Shown here piece by piece: positions 20,780 to 28,654 of a stretch of DNA of 64,000 nt. This DNA is from Actinocrinis puniceicyclus (GTDB taxonomy: Bacteria; Actinomycetota; Actinomycetes; Streptomycetales; Catenulisporaceae), in the NCBI RefSeq assembly GCF_018283645.1, contig NZ_JAGSXH010000007.1:1-64000 (forward strand), written 5' to 3'. How positions within the stretch are numbered: position 1 is the first letter of the stretch; each line of letters opens with the position of its first letter. Position numbers and translations under genes: made by a program. The notes under the pieces were generated by a model. It was not told where the DNA came from and did not search any database. It saw only the letters and a program-made list of their open reading frames with translations.

Positions 20780-21602
20780 GGCGTCACCTCCGTCGATAAG
20801 CACTCACACTTACGACGCTAGGCACGCTTTTCCTACCAGCCAGGGTCGGATGTCCTCATCCGGGCGGGATCTCTTGTCCGGAAAATCCGCCCGTCTGCTC
20901 AGTTCGTCTGTCTCGGGCGCGCAATCGCCGACGAGGCCGTCAGCGCTCGAGACCGGCCAGCTGGCCGGGCGCGCAGAAGATCACGGTAGCGTCGTCGTGG
21001 ATCTCGTTTCTGAACCACGCGCGCACTGCTCGTCGGAGAGCTCGGCCTCCCGGACCTGCCGGATGAGCTGGCTCGGGCCGTGAGCTTGGATCACGTCGAG
21101 TGCCTGTGTCCAGTCCATGAGTCCGTAGCGCTCAACGGCGGCGGCTCCACTGAGCAGCGCGGCTCGGCGCACGCTCCCGCGGCCGACGTGTCCTTGTCGC
21201 GCATGCGCCGCGGAGTCAGGATTCGTCGATGCGATCCAATAGCCATCCCGCACATTCCGCGAAGCCCGCTCGGCCGCGGCCAGGTCGACGAGGGCTGACT
21301 CACGTTCGACGGTACCGCGCCGCGTGGCGGCGACCCGCTCGCGCTCGGCAACCTTCGTTCGGCCGCATGGGACAGGCCGATTGCGTCGCGAAGGTGACCC
21401 GCATCGATGACTCCTCCACAGAGGGAGCGCAGCGCACACCGGCCCGGCCGGGAAGAGTATTTGAACTCTCTAAGCTCGGCCACGCGGGCGTCGCCTCGTT
21501 TCACCTCGTTGGACCGGTCTACCGCGGGCGCCGCTGTGGCTGTCGGCTCCGGATCCTGGCGGGCACGCGACAAGCAGGCATGGGCACGTGACCCCGCCTG
21601 CG
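20780..21602. other. Region without a confident gene
   Basis: About 820 bases hold no gene I can support. On the minus strand 20981-21439 stays open and includes YGLMDWTQALDVIQAHGPSQLIRQVREAELSDEQ, which looks coding-like; its first part is Arg-rich and it has no clear ribosome site, so it may be a decayed or very divergent gene. A weak inverted repeat lies near 21445-21485. Confidence 0.4.
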
Positions 21603-22058
21603 CTACACCGTCTGGTCGGCGGCCGCGATCGGGCTGCCGAGGGCCGCAGCCACCCGCTTGGCGATCTTCGCTTGAGCTCGACCCCAACTGAAACGGTACG
21701 ACATCGCGGGATCGATGGTGTCGACCTGCATCGAGTACGTGAGCAGATGCCCCTTCAGCGGCCCGGCTTTGAAGTTCGCCCGGGGGACTGAGAGCGCGAT
21801 TTTCTTGCCGACGTTGGTGTTCACGAAGTCCACGAGTGCGATGCGCTGGTCGGTCATCACCATGAGATACGGTCGCGGCCTCGCCGCGACGATGAGAAGA
21901 CCGCCGGAGGCGATGCCGGCCACAGCGGCGGTGGCGACCTGGCGCTTGGCCGATACCTTGCCGAGCTGAAGCACTTCGATCATCTGGATCTGCTCGCCGG
22001 GCGCGAGCGCAGGCGCGACGACATTGGTGCAACGCTGAATGACTTTACTGGAGACCAT
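21603..22058 (-). CDS. Hypothetical protein (151 residues)
   Basis: The protein starts MVSSKVIQRCTNVVAPALAPGEQI, then has a weakly hydrophobic segment (about 40-60) and a beta-rich core with YLMVMTDQRIALVDF, a pattern seen in bacterial PH-like domains that begin with a threshold helix and end with a Lys/Arg-rich helix. This family guess is based on layout only. The ATG at 22058 follows GAGGTTG. It stands alone upstream of the mobile region; its function is unknown. Confidence 0.7.
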   Translation of the reverse strand: MVSSKVIQRCTNVVAPALAPGEQIQMIEVLQLGKVSAKRQVATAAVAGIASGGLLIVAARPRPYLMVMTDQRIALVDFVNTNVGKKIALSVPRANFKAGPLKGHLLTYSMQVDTIDPAMSYRFSWGRAQAKIAKRVAAALGSPIAAADQTV

Positions 22059-22413
22059 AGGACAACCTCGCTATGCACGTGCTGGTGCCCGATAGCCGGG
22101 GCTGATGATGGTGTGGCTTGCGGAGATCTCTCACGCGGCTGACGACCGGGCCAAGGTTAGCGCCAGCACCCTTGCGAGACAAGACGCTGACTTCGGTGAG
22201 GACCGGCTGCCACGGCGGACGGTCGCGCACGCGGGGATGCGCGATCATGCTGCGATGAGCTGGAGGGGACTGTGGACGATCGCCGCGATCAAGGACGCTG
22301 ATGTGCGCCGCCTACGTAAGCGGTTCGAAGCCGCGGTCAACACGCGGCGCTCCGATCCAACAGTCGTGGAGGCATGGCGTCTTGGACCGCCGATCCGAAC
22401 CTGGAACCGGGTG
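22059..22413. other. Boundary between chromosome and mobile region
   Basis: About 355 bases that should hold the promoter of the 151-residue hypothetical gene on the left. A plus-strand frame here (GLWTIAAIKDADVRRLRKRFEAAV) stays open into the IS end at 22414 and could be a gene cut by insertion, but there is no proof. The left attachment site expected for element 1 was not found in this stretch. Confidence 0.35.
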
Positions 22414-22957
22414 TCAATGGCCACGAGGTTCTCCTTGTGGGCGGACAGGTGTTCTCCTTGCTGGTGGCCATCAGAAATCCCTGTAGATGGCCACGTGGAT
22501 CCCTGCTGGCGGACATCAGAAATCCCCAGGGCGTTCCCGCCCTCTGCCGCAGGTAGGCTGGGTGCAGTTGCGGACTGCCTGGTCCGTCCCGACCCGAGGG
22601 CAGGCCTAGCGCAGGGCTGGGCGCTCCCAGGCGGTGGTACAGATCGTCGATCTGGGCACCGCTCAAACCGACGGTCCGGCCCCACTGGCCGACGGCCCCG
22701 GTCACCACGGCCGTGCCGCGCAGCCGCATCGGCACCCCGAGCTCTCGCGCGAGCAGGCTCGCCGGCCAGTTGACCGGACGCCCTGCGGCGATGCCGTCCT
22801 CGTCGACCCACAGCGCGAGCCCGCCGTCGACCACCAGCCGCTCGACCGCCGCGCAGCCGATGACGGCACGAAGCCCGTGGATGACGCCGACGGACCGGTC
22901 GCGGGACAGTTCCACATCGGCCACGCGCCCGTCTCGGTCGATGCCCAACGCCTTCAT
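22337..22957 (-). CDS. DUF3846 protein with IS-derived 3' end
   Basis: The first 110 residues, MKALGIDRDGRVADVEL through PVNWPASLLARELGV and GTAVVTG, match the DUF3846 domain, a small family common on plasmids, phages and AICEs, with no known function. From about residue 143 the frame runs through the repeated IS21-type end at 22414-22530, so the original 3' end was replaced. It starts 28 bases after the istB stop on the same strand. It is probably a relic of element 1. Confidence 0.6.
   Translation of the reverse strand: MKALGIDRDGRVADVELSRDRSVGVIHGLRAVIGCAAVERLVVDGGLALWVDEDGIAAGRPVNWPASLLARELGVPMRLRGTAVVTGAVGQWGRTVGLSGAQIDDLYHRLGAPSPALGLPSGRDGPGSPQLHPAYLRQRAGTPWGFLMSASRDPRGHLQGFLMATSKENTCPPTRRTSWPLTPGSRFGSAVQDAMPPRLLDRSAAC
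22414..22530 (+). mobile_element. Solo IS21-type end with internal repeats
   Basis: This stretch starts TGTCAATGGCCACGAGG and carries repeated blocks. A 27-base unit ending CATCAGAAATCCC occurs at 22455-22481 and again at 22500-22526 with three mismatches, and the block GTTCTCCTTG occurs twice. Multiple repeats of this kind are the known hallmark of IS21-family ends, where the transposase IstA binds. No istA follows, so it is a solo end left after deletion. Confidence 0.55.
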
Positions 22958-22984
22958 GGGATGGGCTCTGGTTGACCGGGGCTT

Positions 22985-23610
22985 TTAGGTGAGCGGGACC
23001 ACGCCCCTGCCGGCCAGGGCCTCGGCGAGGCGGTGGGAATCGCCCTGGGTCTGGACGAAATGCGCGTGGTGCATGAGACGATCGATTCCTGCGGTCGCAA
23101 TGGTCTTGGGCATGATCGTGTCAAAGCCCGAAGGGTGAATGTTGCTGGTCACAGCTATGGAGCGGCGTTCATATGCGGCGTCGATGATCCTGTAGAAGGC
23201 CTCGGCCGCGTCGGCGGCCACCGGCAACAGGCCGACGTCATCGATCACGATCAGATCGGCCCGGCAGATCCGGGCCACCGTCTTGGCCATCGACCCGTCG
23301 ATCTTCGTGCGGGCCAGGGTGCTCTCCAGGGTCTCGAGGGTGAACCAGGCCACCCGCAGGTCGTTTTCGATCGCGGCGTGTGCGAGCCCCTCGGTGAAGT
23401 GCGATTTTCCTGTACCCGAGGGTCCGCTGACGACTAAATTCTCCTTGCGCCCGATCCATTCGAGGGTGGTTAGGGCGTTCTGGGTGGCGGTGGGGATCGA
23501 GGAGTCCTCCACGCGCCAGGACCCGAGGGTCTTGCCGGTAGGGAAGTGCGCGGCGACCCGGCGGGTGCGTCGGGTGGCCGAGTCCTCTGCCCTGGCAGGT
23601 GCTTGCGCTG
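22985..23610 (-). pseudogene. istB: Truncated istB (IS21 helper ATPase)
   Basis: The frame contains RRVAAHFPTGKTLGSW, Walker A VSGPSGTGKSHF, Walker B DLIVIDDVGLLP and the C-terminal LAEALAGRGVVPLT of actinomycete IstB. The normal N-terminal 40-60 residues are missing: homology stops near 23610, exactly where the AICE-type hairpin repeat begins. No istA is present upstream. The gene is therefore a fragment, and the IS cannot move by itself. The break marks a deletion or insertion joint inside element 1. Confidence 0.85.
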
Positions 23611-23618
23611 CCGGCGTT

Positions 23619-23747
23619 GGTCGGCGGGTCAAGACACGTTCTTCCGTCTTGACCTGTCGGCCGGCGTCTGGCACCCCTCGGGATGACGGGGCAGACGAGG
23701 GGGCCGGACCGACCCACCCACTTACCTCCTGCACCCTCCCGACCTGC
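23619..23747 (+). repeat. AICE non-coding repeat, copy 1 (with hairpin)
   Basis: This stretch aligns with 27872-27990 in element 2. It starts GGTCGGCGGGTCAAG, contains a 9-bp stem GGTCAAGAC (23627-23635) with GTCTTGACC (23646-23654), and goes on through CTGTCGGCC, a GTCTGGCA block and a C-rich tail. The same stem in the other copy has one A-T pair changed to G-C on both sides. It has no coding signs. Here it is wedged between the istB fragment and the rep remnant. Confidence 0.75.
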
Positions 23748-23754
23748 TGCTCTA

Positions 23755-24150
23755 CCCCCCTCCACCTGCAACGGGCTGGGTCGAACTATCGACCTCGACC
23801 ACTGGGACCTGACCGACCACGCCCGGACGCTGATCGAAACGTGTTGGCGGCTCGGCGCGATTGCGGAACTCGCACCGCTGCGGCTGCGCAAGTGGGCTCA
23901 CATGCTCGGCTTCGGCGGCCACTTCGCCGCCAAATCTCGCGGCTACTCGACAACCCTGGGCGCGCTGCGCCAGGAACGCGCCGACTACACCGCGCGCCGC
24001 GACCCGCTGACGCTCGCGCTCGTCGACAGCCCCGACGTGCTGGTCGTCAACCACTGGAACTACGCCGGACCGGCCGACCAACCGTCGTCATCGACGCCGC
24101 AGTCTGGCCACACCGACCACTCACCCGACCCGGAAGGAGGCCCCGAATAG
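23755..24150 (+). pseudogene. rep remnant of element 1 (C-terminal part)
   Basis: From about 23766 the frame reads CNGLGRTIDLDHWDLTDHARTLIETCW to NHWNYAGPAD and matches the last 120 residues of the complete Rep of element 2 (about 354-476) at high identity. The N-terminal zinc cluster and the HFH catalytic region are missing, so it cannot start replication. The remnant ends in a TAG at 24148-24150, right before the excisionase gene, in the same order as in element 2. Confidence 0.85.
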
Positions 24151-24158
24151 ACACTCTC

Positions 24159-24362
24159 TTGACCGTCGAACAAGCCGCCGAACTGTTCAATACCACGCCG
24201 CGGTTCGTCCGCCGCCTGGTCGCCGAGCGGCGCATCACCGTCGTCCGCCTCGGCCGACACGTGCGCATCCCGCGCTCGGCCGTCGTCGACTTCGTCCAGG
24301 CCGGAACCGTTCTGCCGCTGTCGACTCGGCGCGCCGTTCGTCACCTGACGACGGTGGCCTGA
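24159..24362 (+). CDS. Excisionase-like helix-turn-helix protein of element 1
   Basis: The frame encodes LTVEQAAELFNTTPRFVRRLVAERRITVVRLGRHVRIPRSAV, a MerR/Xis-type DNA-binding fold of about 67 residues. A perfect AAGGAGG lies at 24134-24140, six bases before an ATA codon at 24147 that overlaps the rep stop. A former ATG there would be ideal. As it stands the first usual start in frame is TTG at 24159, 18 bases from the ribosome site. The gene may thus be weakly expressed or silent. Its stop overlaps the integrase ATG. Confidence 0.75.
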   Translation: MTVEQAAELFNTTPRFVRRLVAERRITVVRLGRHVRIPRSAVVDFVQAGTVLPLSTRRAVRHLTTVA

Positions 24363-25525
24363 TGGCTGGCAAGCGGCGCTTCGGCCGCATCCGGCAACTG
24401 CCTTCCGGCCGGTATCAGGTGCGCTACCTCGGCCCGGACGGCGTCGACCGACCCACGCCGGAGACCTTCCGCACCAAGACCGAGGCGGAAAAGTGGCTGG
24501 TAGACAAGGAAGCCGAGATCAACCGGGATGACTGGATCAACCCGGACGCCGGCGCGGTCTCGCTTGAGCAGTTCGCCGAGGAGTGGCTTCGCGACCATCC
24601 GAAGATGCGGGCCTCGACGCGGGCGCGGTCGGTCGGTCTGCTCCGGCTGCACATCGTGCCCTACCTCGGCGGCAAGCCAATTGGAGAGATCAAGCCCGCG
24701 GACATTCGCCGCTGGTACAAGCAGATCAACGATGGCGGCCTCGGCTCTGCCTCGGTCGCGCGGGCGTACTCGCTGCTGCGGGCCATCTTCAACACCGCCC
24801 GGAAGGATGAGGTGATCCGTCGCAACCCGTGCCAGATCGACGGCGCGGCGCTCTACAAGTGGAAGGAGCGGCCCGTTCTGACGATCAGCGAGATATACAC
24901 GCTGATAGATCGGATGCCGGACCGCTACAAGGCGCTCGTCCTGCTCGGCACCTTCACCGGCCTGCGCTGGGGCGAGCTGGTCGGGCTACGGCGGCGGAAC
25001 ATCGACGTGGTGGCGTGCACGGTGACGGTTGAGTCGATCGTCGTCGAGGTCGACAACGGCCGGATACTGCTTGACCAGAAACCGAAGTCAGACGCGGGCC
25101 TGCGTACCGTGGCGTTCCCCTCGCAGATCGGCCCGGCCCTGGCCGGCCACCTCGCCGCCTTCGTCGACGCCGCGCCGGACTCGTACGTGTTCACCTCGCC
25201 GCTCGGCGGCGTGCTGCGGCGGGCGAACTTCCGGCGGCTCTGGCTCGACGCACTCAAGGACGCGGGCGTGCCTCAGATCAGGTTTCACGACCTCCGCCAC
25301 ACCGGAGCGACAATCGCGGCCCAAACCGGCGCGACCCTGAAGGAGCTCATGCAACGGATCGGGCACTCCACGCTGAACGCGGCGCTCGGCTACCAGCACG
25401 CTTCCCAGGGCCGTGACCACGTGATCGCCGCCGCGCTGGACAAGATGATCTCGAAGGAACGGGCTCGGCAGGCCAAGGCCAACAAGGCGAAGAAGAAGCC
25501 ACCGGAGAGCGGCTCCTCGGCCTGA
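24362..25525 (+). CDS. int: Tyrosine integrase of element 1
   Basis: The 387-residue recombinase has an N-terminal AP2-like arm-binding part (RRFGRIRQLPSGRYQVRYLGPDG), a SAM-like core-binding domain (about 70-160) and a catalytic domain with Arg in GLRWGELVGL, HDLRHTG, GHSTLNAALGYQH with nucleophile Tyr, and a Lys/Ala-rich tail. It should integrate its element into tRNA-Ala. The ATG overlaps the excisionase stop. The attachment core begins 18 bases after its stop. It is clearly different from the integrase of element 2 over the N-terminal half. Confidence 0.93.
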   Translation: MAGKRRFGRIRQLPSGRYQVRYLGPDGVDRPTPETFRTKTEAEKWLVDKEAEINRDDWINPDAGAVSLEQFAEEWLRDHPKMRASTRARSVGLLRLHIVPYLGGKPIGEIKPADIRRWYKQINDGGLGSASVARAYSLLRAIFNTARKDEVIRRNPCQIDGAALYKWKERPVLTISEIYTLIDRMPDRYKALVLLGTFTGLRWGELVGLRRRNIDVVACTVTVESIVVEVDNGRILLDQKPKSDAGLRTVAFPSQIGPALAGHLAAFVDAAPDSYVFTSPLGGVLRRANFRRLWLDALKDAGVPQIRFHDLRHTGATIAAQTGATLKELMQRIGHSTLNAALGYQHASQGRDHVIAAALDKMISKERARQAKANKAKKKPPESGSSA

Positions 25526-25527
25526 TC

Positions 25528-25544
25528 GGGCACGCAACGGGCAC
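25528..25544. other. Candidate integrase arm site A (GGGCACG pair)
   Basis: GGGCACGCAACGGGCAC is a pair of GGGCAC(G) units ten bases apart and sits directly beside the attachment core. A nearly identical 17-mer (16 of 17 bases) occurs at 26836-26852. Short direct repeats next to an attachment core are the usual binding sites for the N-terminal arm domain of tyrosine integrases; the role here is inferred. Confidence 0.5.
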
Positions 25545-25627
25545 AAAGACCCCTCACCATGATCGGTGAGGGGTCTTTGTGCTGGTGGAGCCAAGGGGAC
25601 TTGAACCCCTAACCCCCGCCTTGCAAA
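25544..25627. repeat. Attachment site between elements 1 and 2 (att, 84 bp)
   Basis: This segment repeats at 38270-38353 with two mismatches (25564 C/T and 25578 T/C). It contains a 13-bp stem hairpin (AGACCCCTCACC type) and the 3' half of tRNA-Ala up to the anticodon arm (CCGCCTTGCAAA). After 25627 the sequence leaves the tRNA. It is the left border of element 2 and the right border of element 1. Confidence 0.95.
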
Positions 25628-25723
25628 TTCGCTCGGCCGTTCGACTCACCGGTGCCCGCGCTGCTCAGCCTCGGTCGGCACACGCTGGGAGGGACCGCCA
25701 GATACCACGCTGTCCCCCTCCGT

Positions 25724-25745
25724 TGATGTCACTGCGGATGTCACC
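25724..25745. other. Candidate integrase arm site B, left (GATGTCAC pair)
   Basis: TGATGTCAC and GATGTCACC repeat 13 bases apart here, just inside the left border of element 2. The same pair occurs at 38251-38270 beside the right core. The matching arms on both ends of the element suggest binding sites for its own integrase. Confidence 0.45.
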
Positions 25746-25753
25746 AATCGAGC

Positions 25754-26692
25754 TCAGCCGATGATCAGATCTTCGGTACCTGGCCACGCCAACGCAACGC
25801 CGGCGCGCTCACATAACTCGAGCCAACGAAGGCTGGACGGCTTCCTCTCGACCCATAGGACTCCTCGCACCGCGGTCGATCGCGCCGCAAGCAAATCGAG
25901 GTAGTCAAGGATCTGGCCCAAGCCCATGCGTAGTTGACGCGTCTCGCTCGCGTCGGTGAGCGACTTCACCTCGCAAACGGTGAGCGTGCCGTCCGCGTCA
26001 TGCCAGGCGATGTCGAAGTCAGGGTCTTCTGGAAGCGGGGACAGCGGGATGCGACCGCGCGCATCCAGTGCCTTGGCCAGATCGTTTTGGAGCCGGCGAT
26101 GAGCGCTGAGGTTCCGGCCGATCAGGTCCGGGTCAGGGATTCCTGGCAGAGCGGGCGCCGGCTGTACCGATTCGTCCGCTGGCTGGTAGGTACCTCCTAC
26201 CGGCAACGTCGGGATGGTGATCGGCTCGGAGCGCTCGGCGCGGACTAGATGAAACTGGATCACCTGACGCATGGGTCCGTTGCCGGTCTCCGGCGCCTGG
26301 CCGTAGCTGAATGGCTCGACGTCGTCCAGAACAAACTCGCCCACGTAGCGAACTTCGCCCTTGGCACCATCAAACAGGCGCAAGTGGCGGCCCTGCTCAA
26401 TGCAGTCCCTGATGGCGCGGTTTCCGCGAACAAACTCCTGGTCACCGTGCTGTCCCTCGCCTGTGTACCGAAAGGTTCCATCCTCGGCCCACCGGTCATA
26501 GTAGCCGTGGAAGTGCCCTGAGCGTGGATCGGTGAAGATCAAGATGTTCGGCGACTCGCGGCACGGACTGATGCCGTTCTGGTTGCTGCCTCCGTACCGC
26601 GCGTGCAGCTCTACTCGTCGAACGAGATCACCAGGGGCTAGATGCCAGTCGTCACCCTGCACAGCCTCGATAGTCATATGAACATACTGCAT
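25754..26692 (-). CDS. Putative modification-dependent nuclease: ScoMcrA/SRA-like N-domain plus PD-(D/E)XK
   Basis: The 312-residue protein has two parts. Residues 24-150 (VELHARYGGSNQNGISP, FTDPRSGHFHGYYDRW, YTGEGQHGDQ, RYVGEF) match the N-terminal domain found in many actinomycete HNH restriction enzymes such as the ScoMcrA group, where it helps read modified DNA. Residues 195-305 look like a RecB-type PD-(D/E)XK nuclease: Asp227 in FDIAW, Glu241-Val-Lys243 and a Q260-xxx-Y264 motif. The HNH domain usual after such a head is absent. It lies at the left edge of element 2, a common cargo position, and likely serves in defence. An ATG five codons downstream is an alternative start. Confidence 0.7.
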   Translation of the reverse strand: MQYVHMTIEAVQGDDWHLAPGDLVRRVELHARYGGSNQNGISPCRESPNILIFTDPRSGHFHGYYDRWAEDGTFRYTGEGQHGDQEFVRGNRAIRDCIEQGRHLRLFDGAKGEVRYVGEFVLDDVEPFSYGQAPETGNGPMRQVIQFHLVRAERSEPITIPTLPVGGTYQPADESVQPAPALPGIPDPDLIGRNLSAHRRLQNDLAKALDARGRIPLSPLPEDPDFDIAWHDADGTLTVCEVKSLTDASETRQLRMGLGQILDYLDLLAARSTAVRGVLWVERKPSSLRWLELCERAGVALAWPGTEDLIIG

Positions 26693-27402
26693 CAGGCTGC
26701 CGACGACGTCCGGGGAACTATTGCTTTACAAAGGGCCTGATATCGATCTAGAGTTCGAGCATGAGTCGCTGGCCTGCGGCCTAGCGGCCGATTGTCCGTG
26801 AGTACACGCGACTGACCCTGGCCACCTCTCCAAACGGGCACGCGACGGGCACGCTATCGGTACCATCAGAGCTGTCTCTCTATCGAGAGGAGGTGATGGC
26901 CTTGCCGACGTTCTCTCTGACGTTGTCGCTGGCCTTAACCTCGACGACGCCTTGGACAGCAGGGAGTCGCTATAAACGCCTGTGAAGGTACCCGAGCCCC
27001 GCGAAACCCAAGCATTGGGCGTGACCAGCTCTTTCAGGTCATTGGGTGCCGCTGAAGCAGGAAGGCCCAGCCTCAGCAACTGGGTCATTCCGGGGAAGTA
27101 ATTCCACCGGCCCGCCGTTGCTCCATACTTCGGCGATGGTCCAGCCATTATGGCTAGCCTCATCCGAGGCCGGGTGCCGGAGTTCGCTCCGGCACCCTCC
27201 TGGCCTCTTCGTCCCGAACGTCGTTCCGCGTCGTCGGCTAGTCTCGTCGGCTGTCGACTGATGGCCGTTGTCGCAGCTCGGCTGTCGTCCGTTGTCGGCC
27301 AGTGTCGTCTGTTGTCAGAGACTTCGCTGACTTCCTGCTGAGTCAACTGGTTGCTTAGAGGTGGTGCCGTAGCTTCTCTCACGGTCACGGCATCACCCGC
27401 CG
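26693..27402. other. Non-coding stretch in element 2 with arm-like and GTCGTC-like repeats
   Basis: About 710 bases without a convincing gene. It holds the GGGCACG pair at 26836-26852, a strong ribosome-site-like GAGAGGAGG at 26885-26893 only two bases before ATG 26896 (29-codon frame, unsupported), and a run at about 27225-27330 with repeated short units of the type GTCGTC/GTTGTCGGC. A 313-codon minus-strand frame across the region is Arg/Ser/Thr-rich and not convincing. Confidence 0.45.
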
Positions 27403-27618
27403 TTACGCTCGCAGCCGCCTCACCGCGAGGGCTGCGCACGGGCTCGTCGCGAGAGCGAAGCCGACCAGCGGCGCCGGTTCGTGCTGAATCGCGAGCACCC
27501 CTGCTATGGCGCAGGAGCAGGCGTGGATAGCCACGGTGCACAGTCCGGCGCCTACGCGTTCCGCGATTCGGAGCCATCCGGCGGTTGACAAGGGCTGCTG
27601 TGGATCGGGCAGACTCAT
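27403..27618 (-). CDS. Small membrane protein of element 2 (71 residues)
   Basis: The protein starts MSLPDPQQPLSTAGWLRIAERVG and has two likely membrane segments (about 26-45 and 50-66). AGGAGG sits five bases before the ATG at 27618, which makes this start very convincing. I do not recognise a family. It is transcribed away from the hairpin repeat copy 2. Confidence 0.75.
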   Translation of the reverse strand: MSLPDPQQPLSTAGWLRIAERVGAGLCTVAIHACSCAIAGVLAIQHEPAPLVGFALATSPCAALAVRRLRA

Positions 27619-28654
27619 AGTGCCTCCTGAGTGGGGCGACGGTCCGCCTGAGCCGACTACCGGCCAAGGCATTTCGGCTCAGGCGGGCTGGACTCCGCCA
27701 TGATTCTGCGACCCGTCAACGCCCGGTAGGGCGTTACTCCAAATGGGTGACGCGCGCTGACCTGCCTCTTTGTATGCTTTATCAAGCTCCTACCGGCGGA
27801 GCGCAGCTAGTTTTTCGGGCTGAGGTTCTGGTATCTCCTCGATCGGGCAAGCTCCTGCTTTGCCGGGCGGTGGTCGGCGGGTCAAGGCCGCCTTTTGCCT
27901 TGACCTGTCGGCCGTCGTCTGGCAACCCTCGTGGTGACCGGGCGAGGAGGTGCCAGGGCCGACCCACCCTCTTCCTTCCCCTACCCTCCCGCACCGGTTG
28001 CTCCGCCTATCTCCGAGGAGGGCCGGGGGTTCGGGGGCAGCGCCCCCGTGTTCTCGAACGGCACGCTGTCTGGCCTGCTGGTGTTCGGCTGTTCGGGCTT
28101 CTGGTGCAGGTGGGCGCTGTGCCTGTCGAGTGCCGGGAGCTGCTGACTGCTGCGGGCGTCGTGGGTGTCGTTGTGTCCGTGCCCGTCCTGCTGTGTGTGC
28201 TGTCCTGTGTCGTGTCTCGCGGACGCTGGCGCGCCGGCCGCGCGCGGAACGCTGGCGCGGGTCCGGCAGCGCCGAAGCGGTCCGCGGTAACCTCGTGCGC
28301 CTGGGCCCTGCCCGTTCAGCTCGGCCGATGGCTCAGCTTCGTCGTCGTGCCCGCGGGCGTCCTGCTGGCGCGTCCGGCGTGACTGTCCGGCTTCTCGCCT
28401 GGGAGCGTGCGCGCGTCCTGCTTCCGGGTTCGCCCGGCGCGGGCCGAGACGGAGTCGGGGCGAAGACAGGAGACGACGGCTCGGGCGGCGACGGGCTGCA
28501 CACCGCGAAGCGGTGTGCCTTGATCCTCGTAGAGAAAGTTCTAGCCCATTGATCGACTGCGCTCGCTGGTGCAAACGTGCTTCGCTTGCTTCGCGCACCA
28601 GAACTCTGATACGGCTACGGCTGTCGTCGCTGGAACGAGGCAAAGGCAGCGTAG
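27619..28654. other. Long GC-rich non-coding region of element 2
   Basis: About 1 kb separates two small genes. It contains the hairpin repeat copy 2 (27872-27990), then a G/C-rich block at about 28015-28050 with the inverted repeat GGGGGC/GCCCCC, and long frames with Arg/Ala/Ser bias that look like shadows. In this class of element such space can hold the conjugation clt locus or replication sites, but no such site is proven here. Confidence 0.5.
27872..27990 (+). repeat. AICE non-coding repeat, copy 2 (with hairpin)
   Basis: This is the counterpart of 23619-23747. The hairpin is GGTCAAGGC (27880-27888) and GCCTTGACC (27897-27905) with an eight-base loop. One base pair differs from copy 1 by a change on both strands (A-T to G-C), while the loop differs in sequence and length. 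The downstream CTGTCGGCC, GTCTGGCA and GACCCACCC blocks are shared. The pattern points to selection on structure. Confidence 0.75.

Noticed and set aside
20981-21439. Possible 152-residue gene on the minus strand
   Set aside because: Part looks coding-like, but the N-terminal third is Arg-rich, no ribosome site is visible and no family is recognised.
26726-27667. 313-codon minus-strand frame in element 2
   Set aside because: Composition is Arg/Ser/Thr-rich without domains, and it overlaps the better-supported 71-residue gene start region.
27747-28552. Overlapping long frames in the GC-rich 1-kb gap
   Set aside because: Low-complexity Arg/Ala/Cys composition with no start signal; they cross the conserved hairpin repeat.
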